Source of the DNA: Lacinutrix sp. WUR7
GTDB lineage: Bacteria; Bacteroidota; Bacteroidia; Flavobacteriales; Flavobacteriaceae
Assembly (NCBI RefSeq): GCF_016864015.1
Contig: NZ_CP045067.1
Span: 283,001 to 347,000, forward strand
DNA: 64,000 nt
Direction: 5' to 3'
Both the position numbers and the translations under genes were made by a program. This document shows positions 46,401 through 56,800 of the stretch, piece by piece (position 1 is the first letter of the stretch; each line of letters starts with the position of its first letter). The notes beneath the pieces are model-generated. The model ran no database searches and was not told the origin of the DNA. It worked only from the letters and a program-made list of their open reading frames with translations.

Positions 46401-47627
46401 TGTTCCAACACATCCTGTATTATCTGAATAGGTAATATCTGCTGTTCCAGGACTTACTCCTGTTACCAATCCTGTGTTATCTACGGTAGCTACTGCTGTA
46501 TCTGAAGAAACCCATGGTGTTGTTGCACTTGGTATTCCACTTCCTGCTAATTGTGTAGTTTCTCCTTCGCAAATACTTAAATCTCCTGTGATTATTGCTC
46601 CAATATTTACATTAACAGTTACATCTCTAGTAACCACAGACATTGGAAAACCACAATCTGGAGTGTATTCTACTTGAGCGGTATAGGTTGTAGTTACTGT
46701 TGGGCAAACACTTAATGTTAAATTATTACTTATTACAGCTCCTGTATCATCTAACCAAGAGAAGGTATAATTATCGGATGGCGTACCATCAGAAGGTACA
46801 AATTGCCAAGCCTCTAGACTTGTAGCCCAATCGCCTGTATTTCTATTAGGAGGCGTATATGCTACTGTTCCTGCATTATTTTGAATTCCAATTACGGCAT
46901 TTCCATTATTCCAGTCAGCACACGATGGTTTGTCTAAAATAAGTACCTCTATGATATTTGTTGTTTCATAAAAGATCATCATTTGCGTGGTTCTTAAATT
47001 ATTACAAGGAGTTCCAGGTATTCCATAATGAGGTACATTAAAATAGCTATATATAAAAGCTCTAAACGGCGCTTCTCCTTTTATCTCCCATCCAATTTCT
47101 AGCAAACTAGGATCCCCTATTCTTGGATCCAAATCATGGGCTGCTCCAAATATACTAGGTTCGCTTAAAGTAGGATTCGAATTATTAGGTAAGGTTTCGT
47201 TAAAGGACCACCAATTGGAAGTATCACCGGCATTTACATCAAATCGTATCACACCATTACCTCCAACTTGTACTTGATCATAACTATCTCCAAAAAAACA
47301 AAAATCAAAAGGTAAATCTATTGGCACACTCCATTGATCATCTTCATAAACACCACCATCAAAAAATACTTGATTTGCTAATCCTGAAAAATTAAATCGT
47401 GGATTAAAATCTATTCCTTGAACGGTATACGTATCAGTACTACCATACTCTGTAAAACTGGCCGTAAGATCTGTACACGTAGTTACGCAATCTAAATTAA
47501 AACCATTAGAAGAAGTCATGTCTAAAGAATGAGAACCAGGACCTGAACTTACAGGCATTTGATTTCCCACTTGAGCGCATAGAAATTGAACTAGAAAAAA
47601 GCTAAATAAAGATAGTAATCTTTTCAT
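40464..47627 (-). CDS. Giant T9SS type B adhesin-like protein with BIG2/FN3 repeats
   Basis: A 2387-residue protein with signal peptide MKRLLSLFSFFLVQFLCAQ. Residues about 20-330 form an N-terminal beta domain shared with the next giant (NAVIGIQNN, PNRNTGDWATSLEAWQF). Then come 19 BIG2-type Ig repeats of 74 residues (TPTITGTLSACEGDTTQLTG..., DNTGLVTGVS, ITYTD), four of them followed by a 95-residue FN3-like module (FNWNTIAGATSYTVSYQING). Residues about 2125-2387 end in a type B sorting domain (FTPNNDGHNDTWQISGIN, YIFDRYGKLLKQL, HFTLKR). Each BIG2 unit has two Cys. Likely a surface adhesin; no catalytic motif is seen. Confidence 0.93.
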   Translation of the reverse strand: MKRLLSLFSFFLVQFLCAQVGNQMPVSSGPGSHSLDMTSSNGFNLDCVTTCTDLTASFTEYGSTDTYTVQGIDFNPRFNFSGLANQVFFDGGVYEDDQWSVPIDLPFDFCFFGDSYDQVQVGGNGVIRFDVNAGDTSNWWSFNETLPNNSNPTLSEPSIFGAAHDLDPRIGDPSLLEIGWEIKGEAPFRAFIYSYFNVPHYGIPGTPCNNLRTTQMMIFYETTNIIEVLILDKPSCADWNNGNAVIGIQNNAGTVAYTPPNRNTGDWATSLEAWQFVPSDGTPSDNYTFSWLDDTGAVISNNLTLSVCPTVTTTYTAQVEYTPDCGFPMSVVTRDVTVNVNIGAIITGDLSICEGETTQLAGSGIPSATTPWVSSDTAVATVDNTGLVTGVSPGTADITYSDNTGCVGTVTVTINPILSPSISCGTSTTSSTQFNWPGIPGATGYTISYQINGNPIVNIGNIGNILTYTATSTASDPIVAGDNVTITVSPLGGAGTCFEPSTFSCTANNCTAPTITGTLNACLGQTTQLTGSGTANATTPWVSSDTGVATIDASGLVTSVTSGTSDITYTDDNGCDVTVTVTINPILSPAISCGTSTTTSTQFNWNTIVGTTSYTVSYQINGNPVVNIGDIGNFLTYTATSTASNPIVAGDTVTITVTPVGGTGTCFEATTFTCTAMNCTTPTITGTLSACEGETTQLTGSGTANTTAPWVSSDTAIATVDNTGLVTGVSDGIVGITYTDDNGCVVTENITINATPTITGTLSACEGDTTQLTGDGTANVTTPWVSSDTAVATVDGTGLVTGVTSGTADITYTNDIGCDVTVTVTINATPTITGTLSACLGATTQLTGSGTANATTPWVSLDTGVATVDASGLVTSVTSGTSDITYTDDNGCDVTETVTINPILSPAISCGTSTTTSTQFNWNTIAGATSYTVSYQINGNPVVNIGDIGNFLTYTATSTASNPIVAGDTVTITVTPVGGTGTCFEATTFTCTAMNCTTPTITGTLSACEGDTTQLTGSGTANTTTPWVSSDIAIATVDNTGLVTGISDGTVGITYTDDNGCVVTENVTINATPTITGTLSACEGDTTQLTGDGTANATTPWVSSDTAVATVDGTGLVTGVTSGTADITYTNDAGCVVTETVTINATPTITGTLRACLGSTTQLTGSGTANATAPWISSDTGVATVDTSGLVTGVTSGTSDITYTDANGCTATVTVTIDPILSPSVSCGTSTTTSTQFNWNTIAGATSYTVSYQINGNPVVNIGDIGNVLTYTATSTASDPIVASDSVIVTVTPIGGAGTCFEATTFTCTAMNCTTPIVTGTFSACIGDTTQLTGNGTASATTPWASSDTAIATVDNTGLVTGISDGTVGITYTDDNGCVVTENVTINATPTITGTLSVCSGLTSQLAGSGTANATTPWISSDTAVATIDNAGLVTAVSIGTADITYTDANGCDVTVTVTINALPTITGTLSACEGDTTTLTGSGTASATTPWVSSDATIATVDNSGVVTGVSTGTADITYTDANGCDVTATVTINVTPTITGTLSACEGDVTQLTGSGIANATTPWISSDTAVATVDNTGLVTGVSNGTTDITYTSDNGCDVTVTVTINGIPTISGNVIVCEGTDTQLTGSGTAGATTPWVSSDTAIATVSNTGLVTGVSAGTADITYADANGCDITVTVTINATPTITGVLSVCTGDNTMLTGSGTANVTAPWVSSDTAIATVDNTGLVTGVSSGSADITYTDSNDCTVTVTVAVTVPTITGTLSACLGFTTQLTGSGTANATAPWISSDTAIATVDNTGLVTGVSAGTADITYTDANGCDITVTVTINATPTITGTLIACEGDTTSLTGSATASATNPWISSDTAIATVDNAGLVTGVSAGSADITYTDSNGCDVTVTVTINATPTITGTLSACEGDFTQLIGSGIANATTPWVSSNMAVATVDNTGLVTGVSNGTSNITYTSDNGCDVTVTVTINAIPTISGNLIICEGSDSQLAGSGTAGATTPWVSSDTAIATVSNTGLVTGVSAGTADITYADANGCDIMVTVTINATPTITGVLSVCIEDDTQLTGSGTASTTNPWVSSDTTIATIDNTGLVTGVNGGTVDITYTDSNGCSAVETFTVDPRPIVDLQDTFILCMDNDGNIVNDPTIETGLSTVDYSFAWTEAANPTTILGTDSYYEPILAGTYSVFITNNNTGCVTVVGDPNTISVVTNSIPPTGLDVVILSETFASENVLQASVDNIPGASYEFSIDNGPFESNGTNVYTFGNVSSGDHTITVRDADGCGDDDFTIFVLDYPLFFTPNNDGHNDTWQISGINPDAVIYIFDRYGKLLKQLSPTSLGWDGTFNGQPLPSSDYWFSLEYIDPNDLEDTSVKEFMAHFTLKR
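41245..46600 (-). repeat. BIG2/FN3 coding repeat array
   Basis: Nineteen 222-bp units with four 285-bp inserts. Within it a 951-bp super-unit (three BIG2 plus one FN3) recurs: identical anchor sequences start at 43441, 44392 and 45343, exactly 951 bp apart. Confidence 0.9.
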
Positions 47628-47880
47628 GAAGAGATATTTATATTAATGATATAGCAACAAAAACCTAAATTCTGGCTACTAATCATGAAACTTAATTATA
47701 ATTAATTCGGAAAATTAAGAAAAATTTAGCGAAATTTTAGTTAAATTATCTTGAAATAATAAATACTTCATTTATATTATAGAATAAAAATAGGCATCTG
47801 TTTTAATCCGTTTTTTTATAATTATTTCTATTTCCTTGTAAAGAGAATAAAATCAATACCTTTAGCGCCTCTGTTTCCAA

Positions 47881-50800
47881 TTATCTTTTTAAAGTAAAAT
47901 GTCCGTTAAACACTTTTTCCCTAGTATCTAATTGATTGTTTGGATCTCTATATTCTAATGTAAACCAATAATCACTGGATGGTAATGCTTGCCCGTTTAA
48001 AGTTCCATCCCATCCTTCATTATTTGAATTTAATTGTTTTAGCAACTTACCATATCTGTCATAAATAGAAACCTTAGCATCCAATGGATTATTTAAACCT
48101 ATAATTTGCCAAGTATCATTGTATCCATCATTATTTGGTGTAAAAAACAACGGATAATCCACAACAAAAATAATTATACTTATCGTTCCACAACCCGCAA
48201 CATCAGTAGCCGTTACTTCGTGTTCTCCAGAGGTCACATTGTAAAACACATATTCGTTTGTTCCATTACTTTCAAAAGTATTCCCATCTAAACTAAATGC
48301 ATAAACAATTCCCGGCTCTTCATTCACACGGACTTCTATTATACTTTCGTTTGCAAATGTTTCCGAAGTAATTATCGCGTTTAATCCACTTGGAATAATA
48401 CTACTAGTTACTGTTGTTATCGTATTAATGTCCCCAACAACTGTAGAACAACCAGTAACAGTATTAGTTACTAACACACTATAAACCCCTGAAACCATAG
48501 GCTCGTAATAAGTATTGGTTCCTAAAACTACGGATGGATTACTTATTTCTGTCCATTCAAACAAATAGTCTACTATCGATAAATCGGAATCTATTCTTGG
48601 TTGATTAATGATATTTCCTTCAGAATCTAAACAGATTAAAAATTCATCTTGTAAATCTACAACCGGTAAAGGAAGCACTGAAAAGGATACTATTTCTGTA
48701 TCTGTATTACATATTCCGGTTACACTATACATAACGGAATACGTTGTATTAGGAATAGCATTAATGACTTCTCCTGAAACACCATCTATACTTGCTCCAT
48801 CTGTTGGTTCTGGATTAAAACTAAAAGCACCACCTATATCTCCTGTAACATTTGCCGTTGCTCCATTACAATTTGGAAGCATATTAAAAGACGCATCAAC
48901 TAGCGGCGTAACATTTATAGCTAATGTATTTCCTAACAAACTAGAACAAGTAGTTATGGGATTTATTATAGTCTCTAAGGTAATTGTTTGGTTTACGACT
49001 GCACTTATAATACTAATTTGTGCTTGGCCTAAAGGATTTAAAATCGCTTGCTGAGTTCCTCCTCCATTAATATTATAAAAAACTTCGTTTCCTGGATCGC
49101 CAGAAATAGTAAAAATAGCGACATCTCCTTCACAAATATCGGAATTACCGGTTAATGATATTAGGCTTGGATTCGCATTTATCGTTACCGTTTCTGTGTT
49201 AGTAAGTGTTCCCGAACAGCTTGTTGCTGGATTGGTAACATTCGTTAAATTTATCGTTTGATCTGTGATTGCTCCCGTTACTGTTACTATTGCAACTCCC
49301 GAAGCATCTAAAGTTACCGGACTTGCTGGCGAGCCTGTAATTCCAGTATAATCTACTATATCACCTGGGGTTCCTGTAATGGTAAATTTTGCCGTTCCGC
49401 CAGAACAAGTGGAACTATTACTGCTTAATAAGACTGTTGGATTTGCATTTATTGTTACCGTTTCGGTATTTGTAAGTGTTCCTGAGCAGCTTGTCGTTGG
49501 GTTAGTTACATTGGTTAGATTTATCGTTTGACTTGTGGTTACTCCTGCTACGTTGACTATTGCAACTCCCGAAGCATCTAAAGTTACCGGACTTGCTGGC
49601 GACCCTGTGATTCCTGTATAATCGACAATATCACCTGCGGTTCCTGTGATGATAAAGCTTGCTGTTCCTCCAGAACAAGTGGAACTATTACTACTTAAGG
49701 TAACTGTTGGATTCGCATTTATGGTTACCGTTTCGCTGTTAGTAAGTGTTCCTGAGCAGCTTGTCGTTGGGTTGGTAACATTCGTTAAATTTATCGTTTG
49801 ATCTGTGATTGCTCCCGTTACTGTTACTATTGCAACTCCCGAAGAACCCAAAGTTACTGGACTTGCTAGCGTCCCTGTGATCCCTGTATAATCCACAATA
49901 TCACCTGCGGTTCCTGTGATGGTAAATGTTGCTGTTCCACCAGAACAAGTGGAAGTATTACTACTTAATAAGACTGTTGGATTTGCATTTATTATTACCG
50001 TTTCGCTGTTACTTAATACTCCAGAACAGCTTGTTGTTGGATTGGTAACATTGGTTAGATTTATCGTTTGACCTGTGGTTACTCCTGTTACGGTGATGGT
50101 TGCTATTCCCGAAGCTCCCAAAGTTACCGGACTTGCCGGTGAACCTGTTACTCCTGTATAATCTACAATATCACCTGCTGTTCCTGAGATAGTAAAGCTT
50201 GCCGTTCCGCCAGAACAAGTGGAACTATTACTGCTCAATAAGACTGTTGGACTTGCATTTATCGTTACCGTTTCGCTGTTACTTAATACTCCGGAACAAC
50301 TTGTCGTTGGATTGGTAACATTCGTTAGATTTATCGTTTGATCTGTAGTTACTCCTGTTACGGTGATGGTTGCAACTCCCGAAGCATCTAAAGTCACCGG
50401 ACTTGCTGGTGTTCCCGTGATTCCTGTATAATCTACAATATCACCTGCAGTTCCTGTAATGATAAAGCTTGCTGTTCCTCCAGAACAAGTGGAACTATTA
50501 CTACTTAATAAGACTGTTGGATTCGCATTTATCGTTACCGTTTCGGTGTTAGTAAGTGTTCCTGAGCAGCTTGTCGTTGGATTGGTAACATTCGTTAAAT
50601 TTATCGTTTGATCTGTGATTGCTCCCGTTACTGTTACTATTGCAACTCCCGAAGCATCTAAAGTTACCGGACTTGCTGGCGAGCCTGTGATTCCTGTATA
50701 ATCTACAATATCACCTGCAGTTCCTGTAATGATAAAGCTTGCTGTTCCTCCAGAACAAGCGGAACTATTACTACTTAAGGTAACTGTTGGATTTGCATTT

Positions 50801-53800
50801 ATCGTTACTGTTTCTGTGTTAGTAAGTGTTCCCGAACAGCTTGTCGTTGGATTGGTAACATTGGTTAGATTTATCGTTTGATCTGTGATTGCTCCCGTTA
50901 CTGTTACTGTTGCAACTCCCGAAGCATCTAAAGTTACCGGACTTGCTGGCGAGCCTGTGATTCCTGTATAATCTACAATATCACCTGCTGTTCCTGTGAT
51001 GGTAAAGCTTGCTGTTCCTCCAGAACAAGTGGAAGTATTACTACTTAATAAGACTGTTGGATTTGCATTTATCGTTACTGTTTCTGTGTTAGTAAGTGTT
51101 CCCGAACAGCTTGTCGTTGGATTGGTAACATTCGTTAGATTTATCGTTTGATCTGTGATTGCTCCCGTTACTATTACTATTGCAACTCCCGAAGTATCCA
51201 AAGTCACCGGACTTGCGGGCGACCCTGTGATTCCTGTGTAATCTACAATATCACCTGTTGTTCCTGTGATGGTAAATGTTGCTGTTCCGCCAGAACAAGT
51301 AGAAGTATTACTACTTAATATGACTGTTGGATTTGCATTTATCGTTACTGTTTCTGTGTTAGTAAGTGTTCCTGAGCAGCTTGTCGTTGGATTGCTAACA
51401 TTCGTTAAATTGATCGTTTGATCTGAGGTTACTCCTGTTACGATGATGGTTGCAACTCCCGAAGCATCTAAAGTCACCGGACTTGCTGGAGCACCTATTA
51501 TTCCGGTATAACCGACAATATCACCTGTTGTTCCTGTGATGGTAAATGTTGCTGTTCCGCCAGAACAAGTAGAAGTATTACTACTTAAGGTAACTGTTGG
51601 ACTTGCATTTATCGTTACCGTTTCGCTGCTGGTTAATACTTCTGAACAGCTTGTCGTTGGATTGGTAACATTCGTTAAATTTATCGTTTGATCTGTGGTT
51701 ACTCCTGCTACTGTGATTATTGCTACTCCAGAAACATCCAAAGTCACCGGACTTGCGGGCGTTCCTGCAATCCCTGTATAATCGACAATATCACCTGGTG
51801 CTCCTGTGATAGTAAAGCTTGCTGTTCCTCCAGAACAAGTGGAACTATTACTACTTAAGGTAACTGTTGGGTTCGCATTTATAGTTACGGTTTCTGTGTT
51901 ACTTAATACTCCGGAACAGCTTGTCGTTGGATTGCTAACATTCGTTAGATTTATCGTTTGATCTGTGATTGCTCCCGTTACTGTTACTGTTGCAACTCCC
52001 GAAATATCCAAAGTTACCGGACTTGCGGGCAACCCTGTGATTCCTGTATAATCGACAATATCACCTGCTGCTCCTGTGATGGTAAAGCTTGCTGTTCCTC
52101 CAGAACAAGTGGAAGTATTACTACTTAATAAGACTGTTGGATTTGCATTTATCGTTACTGTTTCTGTGTTAGTAAGTGTTCCCGAACAGCTTGTCGTTGG
52201 ATTGGTAACATTCGTTAGATTTATCGTTTGATCTGTGATTGCTCCCGTTACTGTTACTATTGCAACTCCCGAAGTATCCAAAGTCACCGGACTTGCGGGC
52301 GACCCTGTGATTCCTGTGTAATCTACAATATCACCTGTTGTTCCTGTGATGGTAAATGTTGCTGTTCCGCCAGAACAAGTGGAACTATTACTGCTCAATA
52401 AGACTGTTGGACTTGCATTTATCGTTACCGTTTCGCTGCTGGTTAATACTTCTGAACAGCTTGTCGTTGGATTGGTAACATTAGTTAGATTTATCGTTTG
52501 ATCTGTGGTTACTCCTGTTACGGTGATGGTTGCTATTCCCGAAGCACCCAAAGTTACCGGACTTGCCGGTGAACCTGTTACTCCTGTATAATCTACAATA
52601 TCACCTGCTGTTCCTGTGATAGTAAAGCTTGCCGTTCCGCCAGAACAAGTGGAACTATTACTGCTCAATAAGACTGTTGGACTTGCATTTATCGTTACCG
52701 TTTCGCTGCTGGTTAATACTTCTGAACAGCTTGTCGTTGGATTGGTAACATTCGTTAGATTTATCGTTTGATCTGTGGTTACTCCTGTTACGGTGATGGT
52801 TGCTATTCCCGAAGCACCCAAAGTTACCGGACTTGCCGGTGAACCTGTTACTCCTGTATAATCGACAATATCACCTGCGGTTCCTGTGATGGTAAATGTT
52901 GCTGTTCCACCAGAACAAGTGGAACTATTACTGCTCAATAAGACTGTTGGACTTGCATTTATCGTTACCGTTTCGCTGTTACTTAATACTCCGGAACAAC
53001 TTGTCGTTGGATTAGTAACATTCGTTAAATTTATCGTTTGATCTGTGGTTACTCCTGCTACTGTGATTATTGCTACTCCAGAAACATCCAAAGTCACCGG
53101 ACTTGCTGGTGTTCCTATAATCCCTGTATAATCGACAATATCACCTGCGGTTCCTGTGATGGTAAATGTTGCTGTTCCACCAGAACAAGTGGAACTATTA
53201 CTGCTCAATAAGACTGTTCGACTTGCATTTATCGTTACCGTTTCGCTGCTGGTTAATACTTCTGAACAACTTGTCGTTGGATTAGTAACATTGGTTAGAT
53301 TTATTGTTTGATCTGTGATTACTCCTGCTACTGTGATTATTGCTACTCCAGAAATATCCAAAGTCACCGGACTTGTTGGCGTGCCTGCTACTCCTGTATA
53401 ATCTACGATGTCGCCTGCAGTACCTGTAATGGTAAATGTTGCTGTTCCGCCAGAACAAGTAGAAATATTACTACTTAATGTGACCGTTGGGTTCGCATTT
53501 ATAGTTACGGTTTCAGTGTTACTTAATACTCCGGAACAGCTTGTCGTTGGATTGCTAACATTGGTTAGATTTATCGTTTGATCTGTGATTGCTCCCGTTA
53601 CTGTTACTATTGCAACTCCCGAAATATCCAAAGTTACCGGACTTGCGGGCGACCCTGTGATTCCTGTATAATCGACAATATCACCTGCTGTTCCTGTAAT
53701 GGTAAATGTTGCTGTTCCTCCAGAACAAGTGGAAGTATTACTACTTAATAAGACTGTTGGATTTGCATTTATCGTTACTGTTTCTGTGTTAGTAAGTGTT

Positions 53801-56800
53801 CCCGAACAGCTTGTCGTTGGATTGGTAACATTCGTTAGATTTATCGTTTGATCTGTGATTGCTCCCGTTACTGTTACTATTGCAACTCCCGAAGTATCCA
53901 AAGTTACCGGACTTGCGGGCGACCCTGTGATTCCTGTATAATCGACAATATCACCTGCGGTTCCTGTGATAGTAAAGCTTGCTGTTCCGCCAGAACAAGT
54001 GGAAATATTACTACTTAATGTGACCGTTGGGTTCGCATTTATAGTTACGGTTTCAGTGTTACTTAATACTCCGGAACAGCTTGTCGTTGGATTAGTAACA
54101 TTGGTTAGATTTATTGTTTGATCTGTGGTTACTCCTGCTACGGTGATGGTTGCAATTCCTAAAGCGCCTAAAATTACCGGACTTGCTGGTGTTCCTATAA
54201 TCCCTGTATAATCGACAATATCACCTGCGGTTCCTGTGATGGTAAATGTTGCTGTTCCACCAGAACAAGTGGAACTATTACTGCTCAATAAGACTGTTGG
54301 ACTTGCATTTATCGTTACCGTTTCGCTGCTGGTTAATACTTCTGAACAGCTTGTCGTTGGATTGGTAACATTCGTTAGATTTATCGTTTGATCTGTGGTT
54401 ACTCCTGTTACGGTGATGGTTGCTATTCCCGAAGCACCCAAAGTTACCGGACTTGCCGGTGAACCTGTTACTCCTGTATAATCTACAATATCACCTGCTG
54501 TTCCTGTGATGGTAAAGCTTGCTGTTCCGCCAGAACAAGTGGAACTATTACTGCTCAATAAGACTGTTGGACTTGCATTTATCGTTACTGTTTCTGTGTT
54601 AGTAAGTGTTCCCGAACAGCTTGTCGTTGGATTGGTAACATTCGTTAGATTTATCGTTTGATCTGTGATTGCTCCCGTTACTGTTACTATTGCAACTCCC
54701 GAAGCATCTAAAGTTACCGGACTTGCGGGCGACCCTGTGATTCCTGTATAATCGACAATATCACCTGGTGCTCCTGTGATAGTAAAGCTTGCTGTTCCTC
54801 CAGAACAAGTGAAAGTATTACTACTTAATGAGACGGTTGGATTTGCATTTATCGTTACTGTTTCGGTGTTAGTAAGTGTTCCTGAGCAGCTTGTCGTTGG
54901 ATTGCTAACATTCGTTAAATTGATCGTTTGATCTGAGGTTACTCCTGTTACGGTGATGGTTGCAACTCCCGAAGCATCTAAAGTCACCGGACTTGCTGGA
55001 GCACCTATTATTCCGGTATAACCGACAATATCACCTGGTGCTCCTGTGATAGTAAAGCTTGCTGTTCCTCCAGAACAAGTGGAAGTATTACTACTTAATG
55101 AGACGGTTGGATTTGCATTTATGGTTACCGTTTCGCTGTTAGTAAGTGTTCCTGAACAGCTCGTACTAGGATTAGTAACATTCGTTAAATTTATCGTTTG
55201 ATCTGTGGTTACTCCTGCTACGCTGATGGTTACAACTCCCGAAGCATCTAAAGTTACCGGACTTGCGGGCGACCCTGTGATTCCTGTATAATCGACAATA
55301 TCACCTGGTGCTCCTGTGATAGTAAAGCTTGCTGTTCCTCCAGAACAAGTCGAAGTATTACTACTTAATGAGACGGTTGGATTTGCATTTATCGTTACTG
55401 TTTCGGTGTTAGTAAGTGTTCCTGAGCAGCTTGTCGTTGGATTGCTAACATTCGTTAAATTGATCGTTTGATCTGAGGTTACTCCTGTTACGGTGATGGT
55501 TGCAACTCCCGAAGCATCTAAAGTCACCGGACTTGCTGGAGCACCTATTATTCCGGTATAACCGACAATATCACCTGCTGCTCCTGTGATAGTAAAGCTT
55601 GCCGTTCCGCCAGAACAAGTGGAACTATTACTACTTAAGGTAACTGTTGGATTTGCATTTATCATAACCGTTTCGCTGCTGGCTAATACTTCTGAACAGC
55701 TTGTCGTTGGATTGCTAACATTCGTTAAATTGATCGTTTGATCTGAGGTTACTCCTGTTACGGTGATGGTTGCAACTCCCGAAGCATCTAAAGTCACCGG
55801 ACTTGCTGGAGCACCTATTATTCCGGTATAACCGACAATATCACCTGGTGCTCCTGTGATAGTAAAGCTTGCTGTTCCTCCAGAACAAGTGGAAGTATTA
55901 CTACTTAAGGTAACTGTTGGATTCGCATTTATGGTTACCGTTTCACTGTTAGTAAGTGTTCCTGAACAGCTCGTACTAGGATTAGTAACATTCGTTAAAT
56001 TTATCGTTTGATCTGTGGTTACTCCTGCTACGCTGATGGTTACAACTCCCGAAGCATCTAAAGTTACCGGACTTGCGGGCGACCCTGTGATTCCGGTATA
56101 ATCGACAATATCACCTGCTGCTCCTGTGATAGTAAAGCTTGCCGTTCCGCCAGAACAAGTGGAACTATTACTGCTCAATAAGACTGTTGGACTTGCATTT
56201 ATCGTTACCGTTTCGCTGTTACTTAATACTCCAGAACAGCTTGTCGTTGGATTGCTAACATTCGTTAGATTTATGGTTTGATCTGTGGTTACTCCTGCTA
56301 CAATGATGGTTGCAATTCCCGAAGCATCCAAGGTTACCGGACTTACGGGCGACCCTGTGAATCCTGTATAATCGACAATATCACCTGCTGCTCCTGTGAT
56401 AGTAAAGCTTGCTGTTCCGCCAGAACAAGTCGAAGTATTACTGGTTAATAAGACTGTTGGTGTTGCATTTACAGTAACATCAATAGTATCAATATCTATA
56501 AAAGTAGAACCATCACAATTCGTATATTCCACCTCTACCGAAAAAGTCTCATTTACAGCTGGACAAACATTAATAGTTGGCGTATTACCAACCGGACTAT
56601 TAGTACCATCATACCAAGTTACCGTATAGTTTGGTGTTCCACTAGGGGTAAAACGCCAAGCTTCATTTGTTGCTATCCAATTCGTATTATTTCTTCCTGG
56701 AACAGGAAATGCTTGTGTTCCATTATCATTTTGTATACCAACGACAGCATTACCATTCAACCAAAAACATGTTGGTTTTTCAGCTATATATACTTCAATG

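Noticed and set aside
49175-56465. Possible CRISPR-like array from regular 270-bp spacing
   Set aside because: The repeats are fully coding, in frame and without unique spacers.
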